Assembly: GCA_040902895.1 (NCBI GenBank)
Contig: JBBDWL010000049.1
Location: forward strand, 62,001-126,000
Direction of reading: 5' to 3'
From: JALYRV01 sp040902895
GTDB taxonomy: Bacteria; Acidobacteriota; Vicinamibacteria; Vicinamibacterales; SCN-69-37
Length of the DNA stretch: 64,000 bases
The translations under genes were made by a program, and so were the position numbers. Shown piece after piece: positions 14,130 to 23,381 of the stretch; within the stretch, counting starts at the first letter, position 1, and each line of letters begins with the position of its first letter. The notes beneath the pieces are model-generated. The model was not told the origin of the DNA. It did no database searches and saw only the letters and a program-made list of their open reading frames with translations.

Positions 14130-15566
14130 CTACAGCTTTTTCCTGAGAAGTGCATTGACGGCCGCGGCGTCGGCGCGGCCCTTCGAGGCCTTCATGACCT
14201 GTCCGACAAGAAAGCCGAACGTCTGCGTCTTGCCGGCGCGGTACTGCGCCACGGCATCGGGATTCGTGGCCAGCACCTGGTCGACGAGCGTTTCGATGGC
14301 GGACGCGTCGGCGATACGCGAGAGGCCGGCGGCTTCCACGATCGCCTTCGGCCGTCCGCCTTCGATCGCCATCTGCTCGAACACTTGCTTGGCGATGGGA
14401 CCGCTGATGGCGCCGGCGTCGAGCATCTGCAGCAGTTCGGCGAGCGCCTCGGGCGCGACGCGCTCGGCGAAGGCTGCCAGCGGCAGATCGCCCTGCTCCT
14501 TCAGCACCCGCTGCACGTCGCCAAGCAGCCAGTTGGCCGCGGCCTTCGACGCGGCGCCATGCGCGACGAGCGCCTCGAAATAGTCGGCGCCGCCGGGCAC
14601 GGCGCGCACGAGCGTCTCGGCATCGTATTCGCTGAGGGCGTGCTCGCGCATCAGCCGTGCCATACGTGCTGCCGGCAGTTCCGGCAGTGACGATTGCAGA
14701 TTGGCGATCCACTCGCGATCCAGTGTGAGCGGCGGAAGATCCGGCTCGGGAAAATACCGATAGTCGTGCGCCTCTTCCTTGCTGCGCATCGCGACCGTCT
14801 TGCCCGCCGCGCTGTCCCAGAGGCGTGTTTCCTGGCGCACGCGGTCGCCGCGAGCGACTAACTCGCCCTGCCGCTCGATCTCGTGCTCGAGCGCCCGGCG
14901 CAGGAAGCGGAACGAATTGACGTTTTTTATCTCGGTCTTGGTACCGAGCGTCGCGTCGCCCTCGGGGCGAATCGACACGTTCGCGTCGCAGCGCAGGCTG
15001 CCCTCTTCCATGTTGCCGTCGTTCACGCCCAGCGCCATCAGCACGTCGCGCACGCGCATGAAAAAGTCCGAGGCGGCCGCCGCCGACCGCATATCGGGCT
15101 CGGTGACGATCTCGATGAGCGGCACACCGGCGCGATTGCAGTCCACGTAGGTCGCGCGATCCGAGTCCGGGAACCCGTGATGGATCGACTTGCCGGCGTC
15201 TTCTTCCATATGGAGACGCGTGATACGGACGCGCGTTCCCGCGACGTCGAGGAATCCCTGGGTCGCGAGAGGCCGGTCGTACTGCGAGATCTGATAGCCC
15301 TTGGGGAGATCGGGATAGAAGTAGTTCTTGCGCGCGAACACGGACTGTTCGTGCACCGTGCAGTTGAGCGCGAGTGCCGCGCGCGCCGCGAATTCAACGG
15401 CCGCCGCGTTGAGCACCGGAAGCGTGCCTGGCATGCCGAGGCAGACCGGGCAGACGTGCGTGTTTGGGGGTGCGCCGAACGCGGTGGCGCAGCCGCAAAA
15501 GATCTTCGTGCGCGTCAGCAGCTGCGCATGGATTTCCAGACCGATGACCGGTTCATAACCTTCCAA
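14130..15566 (-). CDS. gatB: Aspartyl/glutamyl-tRNA(Asn/Gln) amidotransferase subunit B
   Basis: The 478-residue GatB is the subunit that binds the mischarged tRNA and transamidates it with ammonia delivered by GatA. The N terminus YEPVIGLEIHAQLLTRTKIFC, the zinc ligands CGCAT and CPVCLGMPG, and the C-terminal YqeY-like tail (FLVGQVMKASKGRADAAAVNALLRKKL) are diagnostic. The TTG start at 15566 lies within a short GTTGGAAGG repeat that also supplies a GGAAGG Shine-Dalgarno sequence. gatA and gatC are not in the window. It follows pckA by 21 nt. Confidence 0.95.
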   Translation of the reverse strand: MEGYEPVIGLEIHAQLLTRTKIFCGCATAFGAPPNTHVCPVCLGMPGTLPVLNAAAVEFAARAALALNCTVHEQSVFARKNYFYPDLPKGYQISQYDRPLATQGFLDVAGTRVRITRLHMEEDAGKSIHHGFPDSDRATYVDCNRAGVPLIEIVTEPDMRSAAAASDFFMRVRDVLMALGVNDGNMEEGSLRCDANVSIRPEGDATLGTKTEIKNVNSFRFLRRALEHEIERQGELVARGDRVRQETRLWDSAAGKTVAMRSKEEAHDYRYFPEPDLPPLTLDREWIANLQSSLPELPAARMARLMREHALSEYDAETLVRAVPGGADYFEALVAHGAASKAAANWLLGDVQRVLKEQGDLPLAAFAERVAPEALAELLQMLDAGAISGPIAKQVFEQMAIEGGRPKAIVEAAGLSRIADASAIETLVDQVLATNPDAVAQYRAGKTQTFGFLVGQVMKASKGRADAAAVNALLRKKL

Positions 15567-15587
15567 CGGTCCAACCTTCCAACGACA

Positions 15588-17213
<1,626 letters not shown>

Positions 17214-17294
17214 GCGTCTCCCATAAAACGCGCCATCGTACTAGGCGCCTTGGGCGCCGGTCAAACGGTTCGGCCGGATGTCTCCGGGGGAGGC

Positions 17295-17300
17295 TATAAT
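17295..17300 (+). promoter_or_regulatory. Possible -10 element upstream of the second ECF sigma gene
   Basis: A perfect TATAAT lies 50 nt before the ATG at 17350. No TTGACA-like hexamer is found at the right distance, so this may be an extended or activated promoter. A GGCGCC-TTG-GGCGCC palindrome about 40 nt upstream (17244-17258) could be an operator. Both are pattern matches only. Confidence 0.35.
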
Positions 17301-17349
17301 TGGAACAGCCTCTGCCGAGGTAAACGCCCCACTGTTCACACCGTAATCA

Positions 17350-18012
17350 ATGATGGCACCTGCTTCCGAGCCCGAGAACGCCGCCACCGCCGTCAAGGCA
17401 CTCGTGGCCGAGGGCCGGCTCGACGAGGCGCGCGAGCGATATGCCGAGGTGGTCAGCCGGCATCAGCGGCGCGCATCGCGGATCGCGCTGCATTATCTGC
17501 GCGAGCCCGCCGACGCCGACGAAGCGGTGCAGGACGCGTTCGTCAAGGCGTTCACGCACATCTCATCCTATAAGGATGAGTGGCCGTTCGAGGTCTGGTT
17601 CACGCGCATCCTCATCAATGGATGCCTGGATCGGATCAAGGCCCGGCGCCGGCGCGACCGCTGGATCGTGCCGATGGTTGACGCCGGCGGCGAGCGCGAC
17701 GTCAGCGAGCTGATGCGGTCGCGCGGGCCGAGCCCCGAAGACACGGTGCTGCTCAACGAGCGCCGCCGCAAGCTGGCGGGTGCGCTGTCACAGCTGCCCG
17801 ACCGGCAGCGGACGATTTTCATGCTGAGCCACTACGAGGGGCATACCTCGAAGGAGGTCAGCGCGATGACCGGGTTGAACGAATCAACCGTGCGCGTGCA
17901 TCTGTTCCGCGCGATTCGCAAGCTGCGCGGGCTGCTCTCGCAAAAGACGGAAGACGGAAGATCGAAGACGGAACAACAGGTGGAAGACGAAAGACGCAAT
18001 GCCATTCGCTGA
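17350..18012 (+). CDS. ECF-type RNA polymerase sigma factor
   Basis: The 220-residue protein has sigma region 2 (RRASRIALHYLREPADADEAVQDAFVKAFTHI, then WPFEVWFTRILINGCLDRIKARRRR) and region 4 (LPDRQRTIFMLSHYEGHTSKEVSAMTGLNESTVRVHLFRAIRKLR). The last 20 or so residues (KTEDGRSKTEQQVEDERR) are encoded by a GAAGACG-type low-complexity DNA tract and are probably not part of the conserved fold. The stop lies inside the next gene (14-nt overlap), which encodes its putative anti-sigma factor. Confidence 0.9.
   Translation: MMAPASEPENAATAVKALVAEGRLDEARERYAEVVSRHQRRASRIALHYLREPADADEAVQDAFVKAFTHISSYKDEWPFEVWFTRILINGCLDRIKARRRRDRWIVPMVDAGGERDVSELMRSRGPSPEDTVLLNERRRKLAGALSQLPDRQRTIFMLSHYEGHTSKEVSAMTGLNESTVRVHLFRAIRKLRGLLSQKTEDGRSKTEQQVEDERRNAIR
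17942..17996. repeat. GAAGACG-type low-complexity tract at the end of the sigma gene
   Basis: The words AAGACGGAAGACGGAAGA and GAAGACGAAAGACG are repeated imperfectly over about 55 nt. The tract straddles the junction of the sigma and anti-sigma genes and is read as a charged C-terminal tail of the sigma factor. Such word repeats occur elsewhere in the window between genes. Confidence 0.7.
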
Positions 18013-18586
18013 ACGATTCACGCGCCACGCGACCGAGCGAAGGCTGCTTGCCATCATCGCGGGCGAGCCGGCCACGCCGCACGTCTCCTCGTGCGCCGCG
18101 TGTCAGGCGCGGCTGGCCGGACTGCGCAGCTGGACCGACGGCAACGCCGCGGATGCCGGCGCGCTGGCCGACGAGACGTTCACCGAGGAGCGGCTCGCGG
18201 CGCAGAAGGCCGCGATCCTGCGGCGGCTCGAGATCGCCGGCCGTTCGGCGCGCGTCATCGCGTTTCCGCTTGGCATCACGGCGCCCGTGCGCAACACCCG
18301 TCAGGTTCTGCGGTGGGCCTCTGCCGCCGCCTGCGCGGGCATTCTGGTCGGCCTCGCATCCGGACGCCTGCTGGATCCACACACCGCCGGCGGGCCGGTC
18401 GCGAGTCTGGCGCCTGCGTCGGCCCGGCCAGCCTCACCGGCGCGAGACACCGACGCGCTCAACGAGGCCGCGCTGCTCGATGCCGCCTACGATCGCGTGG
18501 CCATCGACGCGCTGCAGGCGATTGACGACCTGACGCCGCGCGCGCGCGAAGTGGCGCGGGTCTCCTTGCCCCGCTCCCGCAGATAG
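17999..18586 (+). CDS. Putative membrane anti-sigma factor with partial zinc-finger motif
   Basis: The 195-residue protein has an N-terminal cytoplasmic domain with HVSSCAACQARL, matching the HxxxCxxC core of zinc-binding anti-sigma domains. A single helix follows (WASAAACAGILVGLASG), and the C-terminal tail is Ala/Pro-rich. The coupling to the sigma gene (14-nt overlap) supports the role of binding and holding the sigma factor at the membrane. The stimulus is unknown. ispH follows after 7 nt. Confidence 0.75.
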   Translation: MPFAERFTRHATERRLLAIIAGEPATPHVSSCAACQARLAGLRSWTDGNAADAGALADETFTEERLAAQKAAILRRLEIAGRSARVIAFPLGITAPVRNTRQVLRWASAAACAGILVGLASGRLLDPHTAGGPVASLAPASARPASPARDTDALNEAALLDAAYDRVAIDALQAIDDLTPRAREVARVSLPRSRR

Positions 18587-18593
18587 GCGGGCC

Positions 18594-19862
18594 GTGGCGC
18601 AGCTGATCTTCCGCAAAGGTCTCGACATGAAGGCCGCGGTGGCCGGCGAGCTGGCCGCCGCGTATCACAGCGCGCTGGTCGAGCGCGTGCGCGCGGCCGG
18701 GTTCACGCATGCCGCCGGGCGGCTGACCGTGCATCTCGCGCGCGAGTTCGGCTTCTGCTACGGCGTCGATCGCGCCGTCGACTATGCCTATCAGGCGCGG
18801 CGGCGCTTCCCCGATCGCAACGTGTTTCTCACCGGCGAGATCATCCACAACCCGCACGTCAACGATCAGCTTCGCGCCTCCGGCATCCGGTTCCTGAGCG
18901 ATCCCGAGGAAGCCGGCACGTCGCTGGGACCGGCTGACGTGCTGATCATTCCCGCCTTCGGCGCGTCGATCGACGACATGGCCCGCTTCGAGCAGCAGGG
19001 CTGCACGCTGGTCGACACCACGTGCGGCTCGGTGCTCAACGTCTGGAAGAACGTGCGACGGTACGCGCAGACCGGCTTCACGTCGATCATCCACGGCAAG
19101 ATGAAGCACGAGGAGACGCGCGCCACGGCGTCGCAGGCCCTGCGCTATGAGAACGGCCATTACTGCGTGGTGCTCGATCGCGGCGAAGCGCGCATGGTGT
19201 GCGACTACATCCGCACCGGCAGTGGCGCCGCCGCGCTCCTGCACCGCTTTCGCGGCGCGGTCTCTCCCGGATTCGATCCCGAGCGACACCTGCAGCGCGT
19301 GGGCTGCGCCAACCAGACGACGATGCTGATGACCGAGTCGCTGGAGATTGGCGAGATGTTCGGCGAGGCGATGCGCGATCGGTTCGGCGAGGCGGCGCTC
19401 GCGGAGCGCTTCCGCGCGTTCGATACGATTTGCAGTGCCACGCAGGAACGGCAGGACGCCGTCCTGCAGCTGCTCGATACGGCCGGCACGAACGGATCCG
19501 CGCCGCTCGACATGATGATCGTCGTCGGCGGCTACAACAGCAGCAATACCGTGAATCTCGCGCGCATCTGCGCCGAGCGGGTGCGGACATTTCACGTGTC
19601 GGAGCCGTCGTGCCTCGAGGCCGGCGTCATCCGGCATCGCCCTATCGGCCTGCCATCCACCGCTGCGGTCATGGAAGAGCAGACCCCGGGATGGTTTCCA
19701 GCGGAGGGCCCGGTCGTGCTGGGTCTGACGGCCGGCGCCTCGACGCCAAACAATATCGTCGGGCAGGTGATCGAGCGGCTCGAATCCTTCGCCCGCGAGG
19801 GCGAGTCCTTCGCCCGCGAGGGCGAGTCCTCCGCCCGCGAGGGCGAGTCCTTTGCCCGCTAA
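18594..19862 (+). CDS. ispH: 4-hydroxy-3-methylbut-2-enyl diphosphate reductase (IspH), repeat-extended
   Basis: This enzyme makes IPP and DMAPP in the last step of the MEP isoprenoid pathway, using an iron-sulfur cluster. The three cluster cysteines are visible in FGFCYGVDRAV, LVDTTCGSVLNVWK and TICSATQERQDAV, along with the substrate motif GGYNSSNTVNLARIC. At 422 residues it is of the long class with an N-terminal extension. The GTG at 18594 is 7 nt after the anti-sigma gene. The C terminus is unusual: after the conserved end, VIERLE, it runs into copies of ESFAREG encoded by a 21-bp tandem repeat. Confidence 0.93.
   Translation: MAQLIFRKGLDMKAAVAGELAAAYHSALVERVRAAGFTHAAGRLTVHLAREFGFCYGVDRAVDYAYQARRRFPDRNVFLTGEIIHNPHVNDQLRASGIRFLSDPEEAGTSLGPADVLIIPAFGASIDDMARFEQQGCTLVDTTCGSVLNVWKNVRRYAQTGFTSIIHGKMKHEETRATASQALRYENGHYCVVLDRGEARMVCDYIRTGSGAAALLHRFRGAVSPGFDPERHLQRVGCANQTTMLMTESLEIGEMFGEAMRDRFGEAALAERFRAFDTICSATQERQDAVLQLLDTAGTNGSAPLDMMIVVGGYNSSNTVNLARICAERVRTFHVSEPSCLEAGVIRHRPIGLPSTAAVMEEQTPGWFPAEGPVVLGLTAGASTPNNIVGQVIERLESFAREGESFAREGESSAREGESFAR
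19782..19862 (+). repeat. 21-bp tandem repeat encoding ESFAREG units at the IspH C terminus
   Basis: Three full units (19782-19802, 19803-19823, 19824-19844) and a partial fourth (19845-19862, ending in the TAA) follow GAGTCCTTCGCCCGCGAGG with one or two substitutions each. Because the unit is 21 bp, the copies stay in frame. Degenerate copies of the CTTCGCCCGC core continue past the stop codon up to about 19900. Confidence 0.9.
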
Positions 19863-19990
19863 GGACGAGCCCTTCGCCCGCTCCGCGAGTCTTTTGCGGG
19901 CAGTTGACATTCTCTTAACCTGCCGGCCGTAAACATGGCCTCACAGCAGGCCGTATAACCTAGAGAACACGGAACATAGCGGGAGTTTTC

Positions 19991-20476
19991 ATGCAGTTTG
20001 CAACACGCGCGCTGGCCGGGTTGTGCCTGGCGGCCGTCGTCGCGGCGGGACCGGGTCCGGTGCAAGGCCAGGAACAGCCAAAAGACAAAGGCCACTCAGA
20101 GGCCGGCCAGTCCCAGGGAAATCAGGAGCGCCGGACACTCTGGTGGCGGGACGCCGCCGTGCAGAAGGAGCTCGACTTGAGCCCGCGGCAGATCGCAAAG
20201 ATCGAGAAGATCTGGACAACGAACTTCCCCGCGCTTCGCGAGCTTCGTAAGCAGCTTGACACCCTCGAGGCGGAAACGGACCGTCTCATCCGGGAGAACA
20301 CGGCCGACGAGGCCGTGCTCGCGCAGCAGCTCGATCGCATGGAGGCGGTGCGCAGTCAAGCAAGCAAGGGGCGCACATTGCTCCTGTATCGCATGCATCA
20401 GGCGCTTACCCCAGTGCAGTATCGGAAGCTGTCGGAGATCAACGAGCGGCGCCACAAAGAGCGCGGTCGGCGATAA
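19991..20476 (+). CDS. Spy/CpxP-like periplasmic protein
   Basis: The 161-residue protein has a signal peptide (RALAGLCLAAVVAAGPGPVQG) followed by an all-helical region rich in charged residues. The sequence LDLSPRQIAKIEKIW and, near the end, ALTPVQYRKLSEI correspond to the LTxxQ-type motifs of Spy/CpxP/ZraP proteins, which are periplasmic chaperones or metal-stress sensors. It starts the rightward efflux cluster, 38 nt before the TolC-like gene, and may respond to the same envelope stress. A TTGACA at 19904 is present, but I could not pair it with a convincing -10. Confidence 0.7.
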   Translation: MQFATRALAGLCLAAVVAAGPGPVQGQEQPKDKGHSEAGQSQGNQERRTLWWRDAAVQKELDLSPRQIAKIEKIWTTNFPALRELRKQLDTLEAETDRLIRENTADEAVLAQQLDRMEAVRSQASKGRTLLLYRMHQALTPVQYRKLSEINERRHKERGRR

Positions 20477-20514
20477 TTTCCCTTTTGTTTCGTTCGCACG
20501 GAGGCAGGTTGAAA

Positions 20515-22158
20515 GTGAGCAAGTACGTTTCGTCGACGCTCGTCGCGATCTCTCTGGCGGTCACGGCCGCCGCCGCCCAGGCGCAGGCCGCCGGGCAGAC
20601 CCAAGCACAGACGCCGCCGCTCGCGCAGCAGGCGCCTCCCGCTGTGCAAAGCATGGCGGATCTCGTAAAGCAGGCCACGCCGGTCGCGGTGCCGCCCGGC
20701 AACGGCCCGCTCGCGCCGATCACGCTCGAAGATGCCATCGCGCGCGCACTGGAACGCAACATCGACATCGCCGTCGTGCGTCTCAACCCGCGCATCCGTG
20801 ACTGGGACCTCGCCGCGCAGCGCGCCAGCTTCCTGCCCACGGTGACCGGCACGGTGGGCCCGTCGGGCAACACGCGCGCGGCCACGCGCGACATCGACGG
20901 CGGCGCGGTGATCACGAGCGACACCCTCACCTACAACGCCGGCATGACGCAGGCCATGCGCAAGTGGGGCGGCGACCTCACCGTCAACTTCACGAATTCA
21001 CGGCAGGCGACCTCGGACGAGCGGTCGATTCGCAACCCGACATTCAGCTCGCAGCTGCAGTTCCGCTTCACGCAGCCGGTGCTGCGCGACTTCAAGATCG
21101 ACTCGGTGCGCTCGCAGATTCAGATTCTGCAGATCAACCGCGAGGTCACCGATCTGCAGGTGAAGGGCACGATCGAGAACACGCTCGCGAACGTGCGCAA
21201 CGCGTACTGGGAGCTGGTGTACGCGATTCGCGCGATTGACGTCGCGCAGCGATCGCTGGCCCTCTCGCAGAAGCTGGTCGAAGACAACCGCATCCGTGTC
21301 GAGATCGGCACGCTGGCGCCGATCGACATCATCCAGGCCGAAGTGCAGGCCGCATCGGCGGCGCAGGCGCTGACCTCGGCGGAGGCCACGTGGCGCACCG
21401 CGGAGCTCAACCTCAAGCGTCTGATCGTCGGCAGCACCGAGGACGAGCTGTGGCGCTCGCGGCTGCAGCCCGTCGATCAGCCAACGGTGACGCCGCAGCC
21501 GATCAACGCCGAGGCTGCCGTCACGCGGGCGCTCAGCGAGCGCATCGACCTGCAGCAGGATCGCAAGGCGCTGCAGACCAACGACATCTCGATCCTCCAG
21601 CTCGAGAACCAGGCCAAGCCGCAGCTCGACATCCAGGCGACGTACGGCCTGAACGCCACGGGCGGACCGCAGTTCGACAGCGGCGTCATCACCGTGCCGG
21701 GCGGGTACCGTCAGACGATCCAGCAGATTTTCCAGTTCGATTACCCCACCTGGGCGGTCCAGGCGGTGGCGAGCTATCCGATCGGGACGACGGCTGCGAA
21801 GGCGCGTCTCGCGAGCTCGAAGATTCAGTACGAGCAGACGCAGGCGCAGGTGCGCTCGCGCGAGCTGCAGGTCGCCACGGAAGTCACCAACGCCGCTCTC
21901 GGCGTCGAGAGCGCGCTCAAGCGGATGGAGGCGGCGCGTCTCACCCGCGAGCTGGCCGAGAAACAACTCGAGGCCGAAGCCAGCAAATTCGAAGTGGGCA
22001 TGTCCACCAACTATCAGATCGTCCAGTTCCAGCGCGATCTCGCGAACGCGCGCAACAGCGAGCTGCGCGCGATCCTCGACTACCAGCGCGCGCTGGTCGA
22101 ATTCGAGCGGGTGCAGAGCGTGGGCGGAACGGCGACGGGCATCTCGTCGATCAGGTAA
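20515..22158 (+). CDS. TolC-family outer-membrane efflux protein
   Basis: The protein of about 547 residues has a signal peptide (SSTLVAISLAVTAAAAQAQA), a Gln/Pro-rich leader, and two repeats of long helices plus barrel strands characteristic of TolC (ITLEDAIARALERNIDIAV, then AVTRALSERIDLQQDRKAL). It forms the outer-membrane channel of tripartite pumps. The start is a GTG at 20515, 10 nt after GGAGG; an in-frame TTG at 20509 is an alternative with 4-nt spacing. Stop and next ATG are 2 nt apart, so channel and adaptor are co-translated. Confidence 0.88.
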   Translation: MSKYVSSTLVAISLAVTAAAAQAQAAGQTQAQTPPLAQQAPPAVQSMADLVKQATPVAVPPGNGPLAPITLEDAIARALERNIDIAVVRLNPRIRDWDLAAQRASFLPTVTGTVGPSGNTRAATRDIDGGAVITSDTLTYNAGMTQAMRKWGGDLTVNFTNSRQATSDERSIRNPTFSSQLQFRFTQPVLRDFKIDSVRSQIQILQINREVTDLQVKGTIENTLANVRNAYWELVYAIRAIDVAQRSLALSQKLVEDNRIRVEIGTLAPIDIIQAEVQAASAAQALTSAEATWRTAELNLKRLIVGSTEDELWRSRLQPVDQPTVTPQPINAEAAVTRALSERIDLQQDRKALQTNDISILQLENQAKPQLDIQATYGLNATGGPQFDSGVITVPGGYRQTIQQIFQFDYPTWAVQAVASYPIGTTAAKARLASSKIQYEQTQAQVRSRELQVATEVTNAALGVESALKRMEAARLTRELAEKQLEAEASKFEVGMSTNYQIVQFQRDLANARNSELRAILDYQRALVEFERVQSVGGTATGISSIR

Positions 22159-22160
22159 AC

Positions 22161-23381
22161 ATGCGAAAAGTCGTCATCGTTCTGGCCGCCGTCGCGCTGG
22201 CCACGGCCGGCATCTATTACTACAAACGCGGTACGGCGGCCTCGGCCGCGCCGGTCAGCGGCGCGCCGGCCGGCGCCCGCGGCGGCGGGGCGGCCGGCCG
22301 CGCGCCGCTGACGGTCGACGTCGCGCCCGTCAGCCGCACGGCCCTCTCGGAAGACGTGCAGGTGGTCGGCAATCTCGTCGGCAACGCCACCGTCCAGGTC
22401 GTGCCGAAAGTGGGCGGCCGGCTGGCGTCGGTGCGGGTGCGCATTGGCGACGTCGTGAGCCAGGGGCAGGTCATCGCATCGATCGAAGACAACGAAATCC
22501 GCCAGCAGGTGCGGCAGGCCGAAGCGGCGGCGCAGGTCGCGGCCGCCACCATCCGTCAGCGCGAAGCCGATCTGAAGTTCGCACGGACCAATCTCGATCG
22601 CTCGCGCAGTCTGTTTGACCGCCAGCTGCTGCCCCGACAGTCGCTCGACGATGCCGACGCGCGGTATCAGGCGGCGCAGGCGCAGCTCGATCTCGCGCGC
22701 GCGCAGAACAATCAGGCGGCCGCGCGGCTGCAGGAGCTGCAGCTGACGCTTGGCAACACGATCATCCGGTCGCCCGTGACGGGCTTCGTCGGCCAGCGCT
22801 TTCTCGACGTCGGCGGTTTCGCATCCACGAACCAGCCGGTCTTCTCCGTGGTCGACATCCGGCTGGTGCGGCTCGTCGCCAATCTGGTCGAGCGCGACGT
22901 GAAGCGCGTGCGGACCGGCACGCCTGCCGTCGTCGAAGTCGATGCCTTTCCGGGCGAGCGTTTCACTGGCCGAGTCGGCCGTGTCGCGCCGATCTTCGAC
23001 CCGCAGACGCGCACCGCGCAGATGGAGATCGAAGTGCCGAATCCCACCGGGCGGCTGAAGCCGGGCATGTATGCGCGCGTCGAACTGCGCGTCGCCGAAA
23101 AGCCCGACGCGCTGTCGGTGCCGCGCAACGCCATGGTCGATCAGCAGGGCGCGCGCGGCGTGTTCGTGGTCGAAGGCAACGTCGCAAAGTTTCGTGCCGT
23201 TGAAACCGGCATTCAGGGCCCCGTGCAGGTCGAGGTTGTCGCGGGGCTCCGCGAGGGCGAGCGGGTTGTGACGACGGGCGCAGGCGCGCTTCAGGACGGC
23301 GACCGGGTCGTGGTGCCGGGCGCCGGACGCGGGCCGGCGCCGCAGGGCCAGAGCGCATCTCCCGGCCGGAGGAGCCAGTGA
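22161..23381 (+). CDS. RND efflux periplasmic adaptor (membrane-fusion protein)
   Basis: The 406-residue adaptor joins the inner-membrane RND pump to the TolC-like channel. It has an N-terminal anchor (VVIVLAAVALATAGIYYY), a Gly/Ala-rich linker, lipoyl half-motifs (KVGGRLASVRVRIGDVVSQGQVIA and TIIRSPVTGFVGQRFLDVGG) around a coiled-coil hairpin, and beta-barrel and proximal domains (LKPGMYARVELRVAEKP). The ATG follows the tolC-like stop by 2 nt and the stop overlaps the pump gene (GTGA). Substrate cannot be predicted. Confidence 0.9.
   Translation: MRKVVIVLAAVALATAGIYYYKRGTAASAAPVSGAPAGARGGGAAGRAPLTVDVAPVSRTALSEDVQVVGNLVGNATVQVVPKVGGRLASVRVRIGDVVSQGQVIASIEDNEIRQQVRQAEAAAQVAAATIRQREADLKFARTNLDRSRSLFDRQLLPRQSLDDADARYQAAQAQLDLARAQNNQAAARLQELQLTLGNTIIRSPVTGFVGQRFLDVGGFASTNQPVFSVVDIRLVRLVANLVERDVKRVRTGTPAVVEVDAFPGERFTGRVGRVAPIFDPQTRTAQMEIEVPNPTGRLKPGMYARVELRVAEKPDALSVPRNAMVDQQGARGVFVVEGNVAKFRAVETGIQGPVQVEVVAGLREGERVVTTGAGALQDGDRVVVPGAGRGPAPQGQSASPGRRSQ

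Noticed and set aside
19904..19909. TTGACA as -35 of the efflux operon
   Set aside because: No acceptable -10 at 16-18 nt; the TATAAC at 19954 is too far away.
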